Of a stretch of 22,108 nt of DNA, positions 14,484 through 21,860 are shown in pieces. Source of the DNA: Flavobacteriales bacterium UBA6165 (lineage in GTDB: Bacteria > Bacteroidota > Bacteroidia > Flavobacteriales_D > Crocinitomicaceae); the NCBI GenBank assembly GCA_002422285.1, contig DIUF01000096.1, positions 11,522 through 33,629 of the forward strand. Direction: 5' to 3'. Numbering within the stretch: position 1 is the first letter of the stretch; each line of letters opens with the position of its first letter. The position numbers were made by a program, and so were the translations under genes. Under the pieces are notes generated by a model. That model was not told the origin of the DNA and searched no databases. It worked only from the letters and a program-made list of their open reading frames with translations.

Positions 14484-15704
14484 TCAAATTCTCAAAAGTC
14501 CAACTGAATTGTTGAGATTGTCATAAATTCCATTTTTCCCTGAGAACATTTGCGCAATTAAACAACTCACCAAAAAATAAGGAAAGGCTTCCCAACCAAA
14601 AAGTTCAATGCCCATCACGCTGCAGGCCAGAAAAGTTTTGGTGGCGCCGGCAAATACAGCTAAAAATCCCACGGCAGCCATGAATGCAAGAGGAAGTGGA
14701 ACGAATATGGTTAGTGCACTGCCTAATGTTGCACCCATGAAAAATAGGGGAGTCACTTCGCCTCCTTTAAAGCCAATGGACAAGGTGAATGCCGTGAGCA
14801 AGAGTTTGAGTATGAAATCGGAAAAATGTAACTGCTCCTCAAAGCTTTCCATAATTGTCGGAATTCCTAAGCCCATATAGCGCGAGTTTCCGATCGAAAT
14901 GAATACAATACACAGCACAATTCCGCCATAGAACGGACGCCAAATCTTATTGGGGATGATGAGTTTTGCACTCCAAGAAAACAAATGATGTGTTTTGATG
15001 TACAACAAAGCCGTTAAACCGAAAAGCACAGCTGCGCCTGTCAAATAAGCTATGTTTTCTATACCTAAATCAATGCTTGAAATTGGATTGTAGTGTGTGT
15101 GGGGTGCTTTCGTCAATAAACAAGTGAAATAAGCTGAAAACGAAGTAATAAGCGACGGAATTACAGCCAACCAATTGATGCCGTTTCTCCGCACAATTTC
15201 TATGGCAAAAATAGCCCCTGCCCAAGGTGTATTGAAGAGAGAAGCAAATCCTGCGCCCATACCAGCGAGAATAAATAGCGAGCGATTTTGATGAAATTTT
15301 TCTCCCAAACAATGAAAACGGTCGGCAATTGCAGCTCCCATTTGAAGCGCTGTGCCTTCGCGTCCTGCCGATCCACCGACAAGATGAGTAAGCAAGGTAG
15401 TGATTAGAATCAAAGGCGCCATAAGTACTGGAAGCGCTTTGTGGGGCAGAAAATACTCCATCAAAATCCGATTGGTGCCCGGGTCACTTTCTTTACCAAT
15501 AGTGGAGTAGATAAATGATATTAACAAACCAATTACAGGCAAGAAAATGATAATCCATAAATTGGTTTCACGCCATTCAGTCACAAAATCCAAGCTGTAC
15601 AGAAAAACTGCTGATGCCAAACCAATGGGGATACCAATTAAGATGCCAAGGAAAATCCATGACAATAATGATTGAAACACGTCTTTAATCTTGTTTTTAT
15701 CCAT
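14484..15704 (-). CDS. CLC-family antiporter, probably the fluoride-exporting CLC-F type
   Basis: The 406-residue integral membrane protein has about ten or more hydrophobic segments. Chloride-type CLCs carry GSGIP, GREGP and GxFxP motifs. Here the equivalents are GTNRI (76-80), GREGT (114-118, with gating glutamate Glu116) and GFKGGEVTP (311-319), followed by NGIYD with Tyr394. From memory, the fluoride/proton antiporter CLC-F of Enterococcus casseliflavus uses Met79, Glu118, Val319 and Tyr396. Glu116, Val317 and Tyr394 here keep the same spacing, with Thr77 at the Met position. Compact length also fits CLC-F. The predicted role is expulsion of fluoride from the cytoplasm using the proton gradient. 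It starts at ATG, 16 bases after nadE in an operon, and no fluoride riboswitch precedes it. CLC family is certain. The ion is inferred. Confidence 0.9.
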   Translation of the reverse strand: MDKNKIKDVFQSLLSWIFLGILIGIPIGLASAVFLYSLDFVTEWRETNLWIIIFLPVIGLLISFIYSTIGKESDPGTNRILMEYFLPHKALPVLMAPLILITTLLTHLVGGSAGREGTALQMGAAIADRFHCLGEKFHQNRSLFILAGMGAGFASLFNTPWAGAIFAIEIVRRNGINWLAVIPSLITSFSAYFTCLLTKAPHTHYNPISSIDLGIENIAYLTGAAVLFGLTALLYIKTHHLFSWSAKLIIPNKIWRPFYGGIVLCIVFISIGNSRYMGLGIPTIMESFEEQLHFSDFILKLLLTAFTLSIGFKGGEVTPLFFMGATLGSALTIFVPLPLAFMAAVGFLAVFAGATKTFLACSVMGIELFGWEAFPYFLVSCLIAQMFSGKNGIYDNLNNSVGLLRI

Positions 15705-15720
15705 GCCATCAATAGGCGTT

Positions 15721-16494
15721 TCATTTCAATTCAGCAGGTATTTTACATACTGGAATGGCTTGCATTTTATGCTGATTGATTTTGTTGAAACGTCTGTATA
15801 TTTTGAGTACTTGTGTTTGGCGCTCAGAGAGTTTGTTTTCATCACCATCAAATGTCATGGCCCATTCCAATTCTGGATATGTGGCGCCAATTTGGTCTTC
15901 ATCTTTTCTGCCATCACCCCAAAGTCCATCTGTGGGAGCAGCAGTCACGATGTCGTCAATTACTCCTAGATATTTACCCAGCGCAGTAACTTCTGTTTTA
16001 TTCAAATCAGCAATCGGAGAAAGATCCACGCCGCCGTCACCGTATTTGGTGTAAAAACCGATTCCGAAGTCTTCAACTTTGTTTCCTGTGCCTGCTACCA
16101 ATAAATTGTTCTGTTGACCGAGAGCATATAGTGTTACCATGCGCAAACGTGATCGCGTGTTAGCCATACTTAATCCATGTTCGGCTGTTTCAATTGGAAT
16201 GGCCTTGCGTAACTCTTCAAACGTGTCAGTCAGATTGATTTCCAAAGAACGAACATTGGAAAAACGTACTTGAAGACTTTCAATATGAGCTTTTCCCAAA
16301 TCGTATTCTTCTTGGCGTTGATGAATAGGCATGTTGAGGCAAAGTACATCTAAGCCCGATAGCGCGCAAATTGTTGATGTTAATGCAGAATCAATTCCTC
16401 CAGAAATGCCAACTACAAATCCATTCATTTTGGCATTTTCCGCGTAGGTTTTGAGCCAATTGATGATGTGTTGGGCTACTGCTTCGTTTTTCAA
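15721..16494 (-). CDS. nadE: NH3-dependent NAD synthetase
   Basis: NadE amidates nicotinic acid adenine dinucleotide (NaAD) to NAD with ATP and ammonia in the cytoplasm, the last step of NAD synthesis. The 257-residue protein has the pyrophosphate-loop motif GISGGIDSALTS (29-40, SGGIDS at 31-36), the downstream AGTGNKVEDFGIGFYTKYGDGGVDLSP region, here cut to AGTGNKVEDFGIGF and GVDLSPIADLNKTEV, and AAPTDGLWGDGRKDEDQIGA. It has no glutamine amidotransferase domain, so it uses ammonia or a separate source. No ATG lies at the N-terminus. The family-typical start of the product (MKNEAVAQHIINWLKTYAEN) uses TTG, 10 bases after the outer-membrane protein stop and without a Shine-Dalgarno sequence. 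It is followed by the CLC gene after 17 bases, so the three genes probably form one transcript. Confidence 0.97.
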   Translation of the reverse strand: MKNEAVAQHIINWLKTYAENAKMNGFVVGISGGIDSALTSTICALSGLDVLCLNMPIHQRQEEYDLGKAHIESLQVRFSNVRSLEINLTDTFEELRKAIPIETAEHGLSMANTRSRLRMVTLYALGQQNNLLVAGTGNKVEDFGIGFYTKYGDGGVDLSPIADLNKTEVTALGKYLGVIDDIVTAAPTDGLWGDGRKDEDQIGATYPELEWAMTFDGDENKLSERQTQVLKIYRRFNKINQHKMQAIPVCKIPAELK

Positions 16495-16504
16495 TGTGAA
16501 TTTT

Positions 16505-17326
16505 TTAGAACAGCAAAACTGCTTTTATCTCTACCACACTTTGGTTGGCTTTGAAACTGCGGTAGGTACGAGCGCCATCGTTCTCAAGGTACAATGAACT
16601 CATGTTTCTATCGTCTTTGCCATTACCATTGAAGATTGGTGAAAAGCCATAATAAAATCCACCTTCGATAGAAAGACTTGTGCTAGAGGCAAAGTTCCAT
16701 TCCGTTCCTACAGATAAACCTGCAGAGGTGCGCAAGAAGAACATGTCGTTGGTTGCGCGCATGCCTTCTAATTTGCCATTTTGAGGAAGAGCGTTAACTT
16801 CTGTAAAAACACCAGTATCATTTACGCGTTGTCTGAGCAAAATGCTGTTTCTCAAACCAAATTTCCCAAAATAGCGGAAGTAGCCAATCATATTGGTTCT
16901 AAACATCAACATCAACGGAATGTTTGCAGCAACAACATTTTGGCGTCTTTCTCTTAATGACATAACACCAAGGACCTGGGTATCATCTTTTTTTCGGATG
17001 ATTTCTTTGTCGTTATAATCATATTTGAAATTGAAATTATCAGATGGACTGAATCGAAAACGCTCAAAGTGGAATTCCAATCCAGTATATACGCCTAAGT
17101 TGTTGGTTAAATTGAAATTAGCCCCGAAACCTAATCCAAAAAAACCTCCAACGCCCGAGCCATTTACTTGTGATGTTTCGAAATTGGTCAACAACATTCC
17201 CGAGCTGAAAGCCAATCCAGCTTGAATCTTTTTATTTTCTACGTTTTCAGCTGGTTTAGGACCTTGTGAAATAGCTTGTTGCGCAATAAGCAAAGAGCCC
17301 GTAAGTAGTATCGTTCTAAATGTCAT
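16505..17326 (-). CDS. Outer-membrane beta-barrel protein (PorT-like type)
   Basis: The 273-residue exported protein has a signal peptide (about 1-20, ending QAISQ) and then alternating amphipathic strands rich in Gly, Phe and Tyr. Examples are GGFFGLGFGANFNLTNNLGV, then YTGLEFHFERFRF, and SLSIEGGFYYGFSPIF near the end. The last strand ends in Phe (VVEIKAVLLF), as expected for recognition by the BAM complex. This fits the eight-strand OMP_b-brl families common in Bacteroidota. PorT of the type 9 secretion system has the same fold, but no PorT-specific signature could be confirmed. It begins the operon with nadE and the CLC gene, 18 bases downstream of a TATTTTTG box. Precise function is unknown. 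Confidence 0.8.
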   Translation of the reverse strand: MTFRTILLTGSLLIAQQAISQGPKPAENVENKKIQAGLAFSSGMLLTNFETSQVNGSGVGGFFGLGFGANFNLTNNLGVYTGLEFHFERFRFSPSDNFNFKYDYNDKEIIRKKDDTQVLGVMSLRERRQNVVAANIPLMLMFRTNMIGYFRYFGKFGLRNSILLRQRVNDTGVFTEVNALPQNGKLEGMRATNDMFFLRTSAGLSVGTEWNFASSTSLSIEGGFYYGFSPIFNGNGKDDRNMSSLYLENDGARTYRSFKANQSVVEIKAVLLF

Positions 17327-17344
17327 AGTTTTTCAGTTTTGTTG

Positions 17345-17352
17345 CAAAAATA
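17345..17352 (-). promoter_or_regulatory. Candidate -7 box for the OMP-nadE-CLC operon
   Basis: The minus strand reads TATTTTTG, an exact TAnnTTTG match ending 18 bases before the outer-membrane protein ATG. It lies just beyond the terminator of the preceding secreted operon. No -33 element was recognised. Confidence 0.5.
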
Positions 17353-17388
17353 GAAATTATTTGTTGTGTTTCATGTCATATCTTCGTA

Positions 17389-17423
17389 CAAAAAAAAACT
17401 CCCGATACTAAGAGCATCGGGAG
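17389..17423 (-). terminator. Intrinsic terminator of the five-gene secreted operon
   Basis: On the minus strand CTCCCGAT and ATCGGGAG form a perfect 8-bp stem with a 9-base loop, followed by nine T and then G. It begins 27 bases after the Kazal gene stop. Confidence 0.9.
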
Positions 17424-17450
17424 CACACTAAAATTTGTATAAAAACAGAA

Positions 17451-17678
17451 TCATTTACACTCACCGGGTTTGTATGAAGTTATACCATGACATTCCGCTG
17501 AGCAGGCATTTGAGTATGTTTTATTGTTACATCCACAAACGGGATTATATTCCATAGTGCAAACACAATCCTCTTTGATTACTTCAACACAGTTTTTATC
17601 TTGAGCTGTTTGCTTGGCTTTATTTCCACAAGAGGCCAATACAAATATGAAGCAAACTATCAGGATGCGCACGACCAT
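17451..17678 (-). CDS. Kazal-type serine protease inhibitor lipoprotein
   Basis: The 75-residue protein has a lipoprotein signal with LASC (lipidated Cys17), a short linker and one Kazal domain (about 30-74). The six Kazal cysteines are Cys30, 40, 48, 59, 63 and 74 with the usual spacing (x7 between II and III, x10 between III and IV, x3 between IV and V). An extra pair, Cys38 and Cys50, should form a fourth disulfide. The core CTMEYNPVCGC and NNKTYSNACSAEC match the family closely. By analogy with ovomucoid third domain, the residue two after Cys II is P1, here Met42, suggesting inhibition of subtilisin, elastase or chymotrypsin-like enzymes rather than trypsin. The ATG overlaps the previous gene's stop by one base (TAATG), implying coupled translation. 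It is the last gene of a secreted operon. Confidence 0.92.
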   Translation of the reverse strand: MVVRILIVCFIFVLASCGNKAKQTAQDKNCVEVIKEDCVCTMEYNPVCGCNNKTYSNACSAECHGITSYKPGECK

Positions 17679-18397
17679 TATTTATTATAAGTTACAGAAC
17701 AAGTTCCACTTCCAGTAACCAAACCAGTGCGCGTCCAAGGATAAGACATCACTATTTGAGTACCAGTAGCATTCATGGTACCTGTACCAGAGAAATCTAT
17801 GGTTCCAACTGTTTGTCCAAGCACCACAATAGGAACACTGGTAGCAGGAACGGTAACATTAGAACCGCTTATATTCATTACTATTGTGCCACCAATTGCT
17901 GTAAAAGCATTGTTGATAAGCACCTGGTTGACATTTGCACCAGCAACAATTTGAGGAGCCGCAACATGAGGGAAATCTAATTCATTACAAGAATTAGTTA
18001 CTGCGTAATTGCCCATGTAAGTTGACTGACCAAGAACAACATTAACCGTGCGTGTAGCAGTTGTATTACCGTGCGTATTTGATGCAGTATAAGTCACTGT
18101 GAAGTTTCCAGTTGTGCTTGTGTTTACCTGAGACAAATCAGTAGTTACATTCACTGATCCTTCGTTTTTAACAAAAGCTGTAGCTCCAGCATCGCTGTAA
18201 GTACTTCCCACGCTAACTGTTGCAGGATTTGCTCCAACGACAGTAATTACAGGCTTGAAGGTACACGATCCGTCATCTTTTTTTGCTTTTTCGTTGTAGT
18301 TGGAAGCATCAGCATCCATACATCCTTTTTTCTTACAAGAAGACAAACTTACTGTGCAAGCAAGAAGAATCAATAAACTTAATTTTGCTGTTTTCAT
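17678..18397 (-). CDS. Lipoprotein with GC-DDGSC motif and Ig-like (DUF5011-type) domain
   Basis: The product is 239 residues from the ATG at MKTAKLSLLILLACTVSLSS. The frame extends 14 codons upstream to a TTG that would disrupt the signal. The lipobox is LSSC (Cys21). Next comes GCMDADASNYNEKAKKDDGS with its closing Cys45 (25-45), a motif found in many Bacteroidota surface proteins and thought to bind calcium or form a small disulfide loop. Then an Ig-like domain of the DUF5011 type (about 47-118, VITVVGANPATVSVGSTYSD, then AGATAFVKNEG) and a C-terminal domain (about 122-239) rich in Thr, Val and Gly with cysteines near both ends, for which I recognise no family. It is likely anchored in the outer membrane. 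The stop overlaps the Kazal ATG, so the two are probably made together. Confidence 0.85.
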   Translation of the reverse strand: MKTAKLSLLILLACTVSLSSCKKKGCMDADASNYNEKAKKDDGSCTFKPVITVVGANPATVSVGSTYSDAGATAFVKNEGSVNVTTDLSQVNTSTTGNFTVTYTASNTHGNTTATRTVNVVLGQSTYMGNYAVTNSCNELDFPHVAAPQIVAGANVNQVLINNAFTAIGGTIVMNISGSNVTVPATSVPIVVLGQTVGTIDFSGTGTMNATGTQIVMSYPWTRTGLVTGSGTCSVTYNK

Positions 18398-18448
18398 ATT
18401 ACTTTTTTTAAGGTGTTGCAAATAAACGAAAAAAAACAATTTTACTGA

Positions 18449-18829
18449 TTATCTCATTAAGAATTTTATGAAAGAATCCATATCCATTTTCTTTCCTGCA
18501 ATATCGACAGACTCACATCCAATGTAGAGCAGCATTTTGTGCAAATAAACTGGACTGATTTCTTCATCAAAGAACATCGTAACAACATGAGTGTTTTCAT
18601 CGATTGATTCTACTTTATATGACACGCTGTGTCCAACGGCATTATAGCGTTCTTTCACCACCTCCATCACGTCAGTTGATGCATTGATGATAAATACAGA
18701 GCTATGACCTTTTTCTACTTTTTGCCATATAGAAGATTCATTGTCAAAACGAACAGAGTTGGTTTGACCATACACAAAAGCCGTTATAAATAGGAATACG
18801 ACGGAAATAATAGATTTTACTTTATTCAT
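18449..18829 (-). CDS. Small secreted protein of unknown function
   Basis: The 126-residue protein has a clear signal peptide (about 1-21, ending AFVYGQ) and a mature part of about 105 residues. Predicted order of secondary structure in the mature part is strand, helix, strand, strand, helix, strand (SSVFIINAS, TDVMEVVKERYNAV, YKVESID, HVVTMFFD, YLHKMLLYIG). This resembles the small ferredoxin-like fold of heavy-metal-associated domains, but the CxxC metal motif is absent and there is one cysteine in the mature protein. This is only a fold-level impression. It sits 29 bases after the T9SS type B protein and 51 bases before the lipoprotein, in the same direction, with no terminator between, so it belongs to the secreted operon. 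I recognise no family. Confidence 0.75.
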   Translation of the reverse strand: MNKVKSIISVVFLFITAFVYGQTNSVRFDNESSIWQKVEKGHSSVFIINASTDVMEVVKERYNAVGHSVSYKVESIDENTHVVTMFFDEEISPVYLHKMLLYIGCESVDIAGKKMDMDSFIKFLMR

Positions 18830-18858
18830 TGTTCATCATTTATTGGTTAAAAATATAT

Positions 18859-21309
18859 TTATTGGCGCACTAAATGTACAAAACCTTGTTTGATCAATAC
18901 TTCTCCACTAAAAATTGTGCCACTAGCGCGATAGAAGTATACACCTTCAGGCACATCTGCTCCCGAGGCGTCTTTACCATTCCATTGGAAATTTGCTATG
19001 TCAAATTCTCTAATCGGTTGTCCCCATCTATTCAAAATTACAATATCGAATTTTTCAATACCATCTCCAAAAATCAATTGGAAGTTGTCATTAACTCCAT
19101 CACCATTTGGGCTAAAGACGTTTGGAACCTCGAAGTCGCAAACTATCGCAAAAATTTCTGCTGATTCTTCATAACTTCCACAAAAGTTGGATACTGTTAT
19201 CGTATATATTCCTGCTTGGGTAACATTTATACTTGGTCCAGTTGCACCAGTACTCCAAGTGTAAGTATTTTGCTCATCGAAAATTACGGCTTGAAGCAAA
19301 TAGTTTTCTCCAACGCAAATGGTATCACTGCCAATTTGAGTATATGGGAAGGCAATGAGTGTAATTGTTGCTGTATCTGCATCAGGACAGGTTAGGTCAG
19401 AATAAACTAGATTGTAGGTTCCAGACTGGGGAAATACAATCATCGGATTTAAATTGTTAGGAGTAACAAAAGTTGGCTGTCCTGGAGAATTGTAAACCGA
19501 CCATACGCCATCTGAAAAACCTTGATTTTGGGTTAGATACAGAGTGTCATGACAGATTTGAGTTGGAACATTGAGTACAATAGGATCTTTAACAAACACA
19601 GTAAAAGTTGTGTCGTAGAAGCAACCGAAATTATCTTCAACAACAAAAGTGTAGTTGTATGAACCTGGTGTATTTGCTGAAATAAGTATCATAGTATCCT
19701 GAACGGAAACGATAGTTGGATTATCTTCCCAATAATGGTTTACCAAGTAATTCTGATATGTTTCTGTATCAGGGAACAAATCAGAGTTAAAATTGAGAGA
19801 CCAATAGAAAACGTAACCATCATCAATACTCAAATTGTCTTGAATGAACAAAGTCCAAGGGCCGTTAAGCGGGCAACCAATAAGGTTATTGAAGCTTTCT
19901 TCGGGTAAATAAACTCCATTAGGATTCATTGAATTTCCAGCGGGTGGGGCAAAAGAATTAACTGGAATTGTGTTTCCGGCAGCCAATTCTTGTCCCATTG
20001 TACCCCATGTGGCGTTGGAACTGGAAAAGCAATAAGTAAACCCAATACCCGGTGTTCCATTACCTTGATCGTTGGCATCTCCAAGGAAAGTTCCTCCACC
20101 GCCAAAGCCTCCAGGCCATGGTCCAGCACCTGCAAATGAATTAAATAAAATTGCAGTCTGACCACTTGGACATTGAATCCACATCTCTAAATCACCGAGG
20201 TATGAGTGTTCCATGTTAACACATATTGATGATAAATCAGCTTGGTTTTGAACAGTTGCATTTGGGTCAAAACCCGACATGTTTATTCCTGTGTTGTAAG
20301 ATACGCCAGAGCCATCAGGTAAAGGTAGGAGTCCGCCAAAGGAACCACCGATTACAAATGTTCCAGGAGGAAATGCAACACCTACTGTATCTGACTGACT
20401 GGCACCTCCAAACAAAGGAATTTGCTCGTTTACACAAATCGTGTCCTTGAGCGGTCCAGAACCAGTGAAATCTGGGAGTTGACTCACGCGGACTTTACAA
20501 ACCAATGGTATAGACTGCGGAAACATATCTGTTACAATTAAGGTTATCAGAAAACCATCCCTTGAAGGTGGGGTAAACCAAAATTGATTGCTGTTGGTGC
20601 CTGATAATCCATTGCTTGTTGACCATTCGAAATCAACAGAAGCATTACTTTGGGAATAACCAAAACCATTGTTTTCAAAAGAATATGGAAAATCGGGGTT
20701 GGAAATAAAAAGGATAGAATCTCCAAAGCAAATGTCCACATAACCAGTGTCTAATGGATTCAAAGCATTTGCACCTGTTCCATTTACGAATGCTTGTATG
20801 TGCGGAAAAAATGGTTGAGGTGGGTTTCCGCATGAAATGTTAGCACCCCATCCAGTGCCCTGGTTAGATGCATTTGAGGTGAAGACAAATGTCAAACAGC
20901 CTGATGGATTGTTTTCAAAGCTAGCTGCAACTGAAAAACCGTTGGGGTTGGTTACGCTGTTGAAGACCCCAATTAACGGAGAAGCTGTTGATGGACCATC
21001 ATAAATGCTGAGTTGATCGTCTCCTGCAACGTCCCAAGAAAATCCAGCATTAATACCAAAAGAGGCAATTATTTTTGGACCATTCGGTAAGTTTGGACAA
21101 ATTGTAATGGTGTTATTCTCATTTGGGCCGTAGTTGGCTCCTGCGCCACCACTGTCAAAAAAATTCACAACCGAACCGTCGTTATAATTATTGCAATTTA
21201 TTGGGTTTGCCGTCCCAAATCCAGGAGATGTTATTGATATATTCTGAGACCAAATATTCGCGATTGAACCAGACAATATTATAAGAGTAAATAGTTTTCT
21301 AAGTTTCAT
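18859..21309 (-). CDS. T9SS type B-sorted surface protein with CUB-like, PKD-like and P-domain regions
   Basis: The 816-residue protein has a signal peptide (about 1-22) and a CUB-like domain (about 28-160, TICPNLPNGPKIIASFGINA, then DQLSIYDGPSTASPLIG). A PKD-like segment follows (about 170-277), then a proprotein convertase P-domain-like region (about 340-508, ICVNMEHSYLGDLEMWIQC, then LNGPWTLFIQDNLSIDDGYV) with a Gly-rich insert. Further Ig-like segments lie at about 515-720. The C-terminal 'gliding motility-associated' domain is at about 726-816, VPNVFSPNGDGVNDNFQLIF, then LNRWGQPIREF and PEGVYFYRASG. The last is the type B T9SS sorting signal (CHU_C). It should pass the T9SS and remain at the cell surface or be released. 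No protease catalytic domain accompanies the P-domain here. It is the second gene of the secreted operon, 20 bases after the first. Confidence 0.93.
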   Translation of the reverse strand: MKLRKLFTLIILSGSIANIWSQNISITSPGFGTANPINCNNYNDGSVVNFFDSGGAGANYGPNENNTITICPNLPNGPKIIASFGINAGFSWDVAGDDQLSIYDGPSTASPLIGVFNSVTNPNGFSVAASFENNPSGCLTFVFTSNASNQGTGWGANISCGNPPQPFFPHIQAFVNGTGANALNPLDTGYVDICFGDSILFISNPDFPYSFENNGFGYSQSNASVDFEWSTSNGLSGTNSNQFWFTPPSRDGFLITLIVTDMFPQSIPLVCKVRVSQLPDFTGSGPLKDTICVNEQIPLFGGASQSDTVGVAFPPGTFVIGGSFGGLLPLPDGSGVSYNTGINMSGFDPNATVQNQADLSSICVNMEHSYLGDLEMWIQCPSGQTAILFNSFAGAGPWPGGFGGGGTFLGDANDQGNGTPGIGFTYCFSSSNATWGTMGQELAAGNTIPVNSFAPPAGNSMNPNGVYLPEESFNNLIGCPLNGPWTLFIQDNLSIDDGYVFYWSLNFNSDLFPDTETYQNYLVNHYWEDNPTIVSVQDTMILISANTPGSYNYTFVVEDNFGCFYDTTFTVFVKDPIVLNVPTQICHDTLYLTQNQGFSDGVWSVYNSPGQPTFVTPNNLNPMIVFPQSGTYNLVYSDLTCPDADTATITLIAFPYTQIGSDTICVGENYLLQAVIFDEQNTYTWSTGATGPSINVTQAGIYTITVSNFCGSYEESAEIFAIVCDFEVPNVFSPNGDGVNDNFQLIFGDGIEKFDIVILNRWGQPIREFDIANFQWNGKDASGADVPEGVYFYRASGTIFSGEVLIKQGFVHLVRQ

Positions 21310-21329
21310 GAGTGTAGAATTTTGTAGGG

Positions 21330-21701
21330 TTATTTGTTTTCTAAAAACACCAGCGGCATTACAACAAGCATTTTATTTGTGCCTTCAATCTTGTAATACT
21401 GGTACTCTTCAGTAATGGCAAGTCCTAAAGAAAGAAAAGTGTGATTTTGGTCAGGGTCGATATTTAAAGTTCCGTTGAATTTTATTCCATCGGCTTTTTC
21501 TGCGGGGATTTCAGCAATGAATATGGCCTTGTTTAAACAATTCACCAAGAATTTATACCTAGCAACATCTTCACGAATCATTTTTTGAATTTCTTCTCGG
21601 GAATAATGTGGCTCAAGTCGAGTGTCGTAGGTTTGACAAAAAATATCTGAGCTTAAGGCCAACAATAATCCGAAAAATACAGATTTTAAGAATAGGTTCA
21701 T
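21330..21701 (-). CDS. Small secreted protein of unknown function
   Basis: The 123-residue protein has a signal peptide (about 1-22, SSDIFCQ). The mature part begins with a short charged helix (REEIQKMIREDVARYKFLVN) followed by beta-rich sequence ending in YYKIEGTNKMLVVMPLVFLE. There are two cysteines, one at the likely cleavage site and one in VNCLNKAIF. I recognise no family. It is the first gene of the five-gene secreted operon, starting 27 bases downstream of a TACTTTTG box and ending 20 bases before the T9SS type B protein. Tight linkage suggests a role tied to that protein. Confidence 0.75.
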   Translation of the reverse strand: MNLFLKSVFFGLLLALSSDIFCQTYDTRLEPHYSREEIQKMIREDVARYKFLVNCLNKAIFIAEIPAEKADGIKFNGTLNIDPDQNHTFLSLGLAITEEYQYYKIEGTNKMLVVMPLVFLENK

Positions 21702-21728
21702 ATTGTTTAGATTTAGTTTAGTTTATAG

Positions 21729-21736
21729 CAAAAGTA
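21729..21736 (-). promoter_or_regulatory. Candidate -7 box for the five-gene secreted operon
   Basis: The minus strand reads TACTTTTG, an exact TAnnTTTG match, ending 27 bases before the ATG of the first gene. It lies back to back with the transketolase promoter. No -33 element was recognised. Confidence 0.5.
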
Positions 21737-21833
21737 ACATAAATAAAATATCGATAAAATTTCACGTTCATAAATATGACGATTTTGTTAATTATATGGT
21801 TGCATGATTGGAAATCTGTTCTAATTGCATTGC

Positions 21834-21841
21834 TACCTTTG
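21834..21841 (+). promoter_or_regulatory. Candidate -7 box for the transketolase gene
   Basis: The plus strand reads TACCTTTG, ending 19 bases before the transketolase ATG. A TTG at 21808-21810, 23 bases upstream, may be the -33 element. Confidence 0.55.
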
Positions 21842-21860
21842 TGCTCTAAATTTTGATTTT

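Noticed and set aside
15705..15720. Fluoride riboswitch upstream of the CLC gene
   Set aside because: The gap to nadE is only 16 bases, far too short for the riboswitch, and no matching fold was seen before the operon's first gene.
18398..18439. TTG start adding 14 residues to the Ig-like lipoprotein
   Set aside because: It would place a second hydrophobic stretch before the lipoprotein signal. The ATG gives a normal-length lipoprotein leader.
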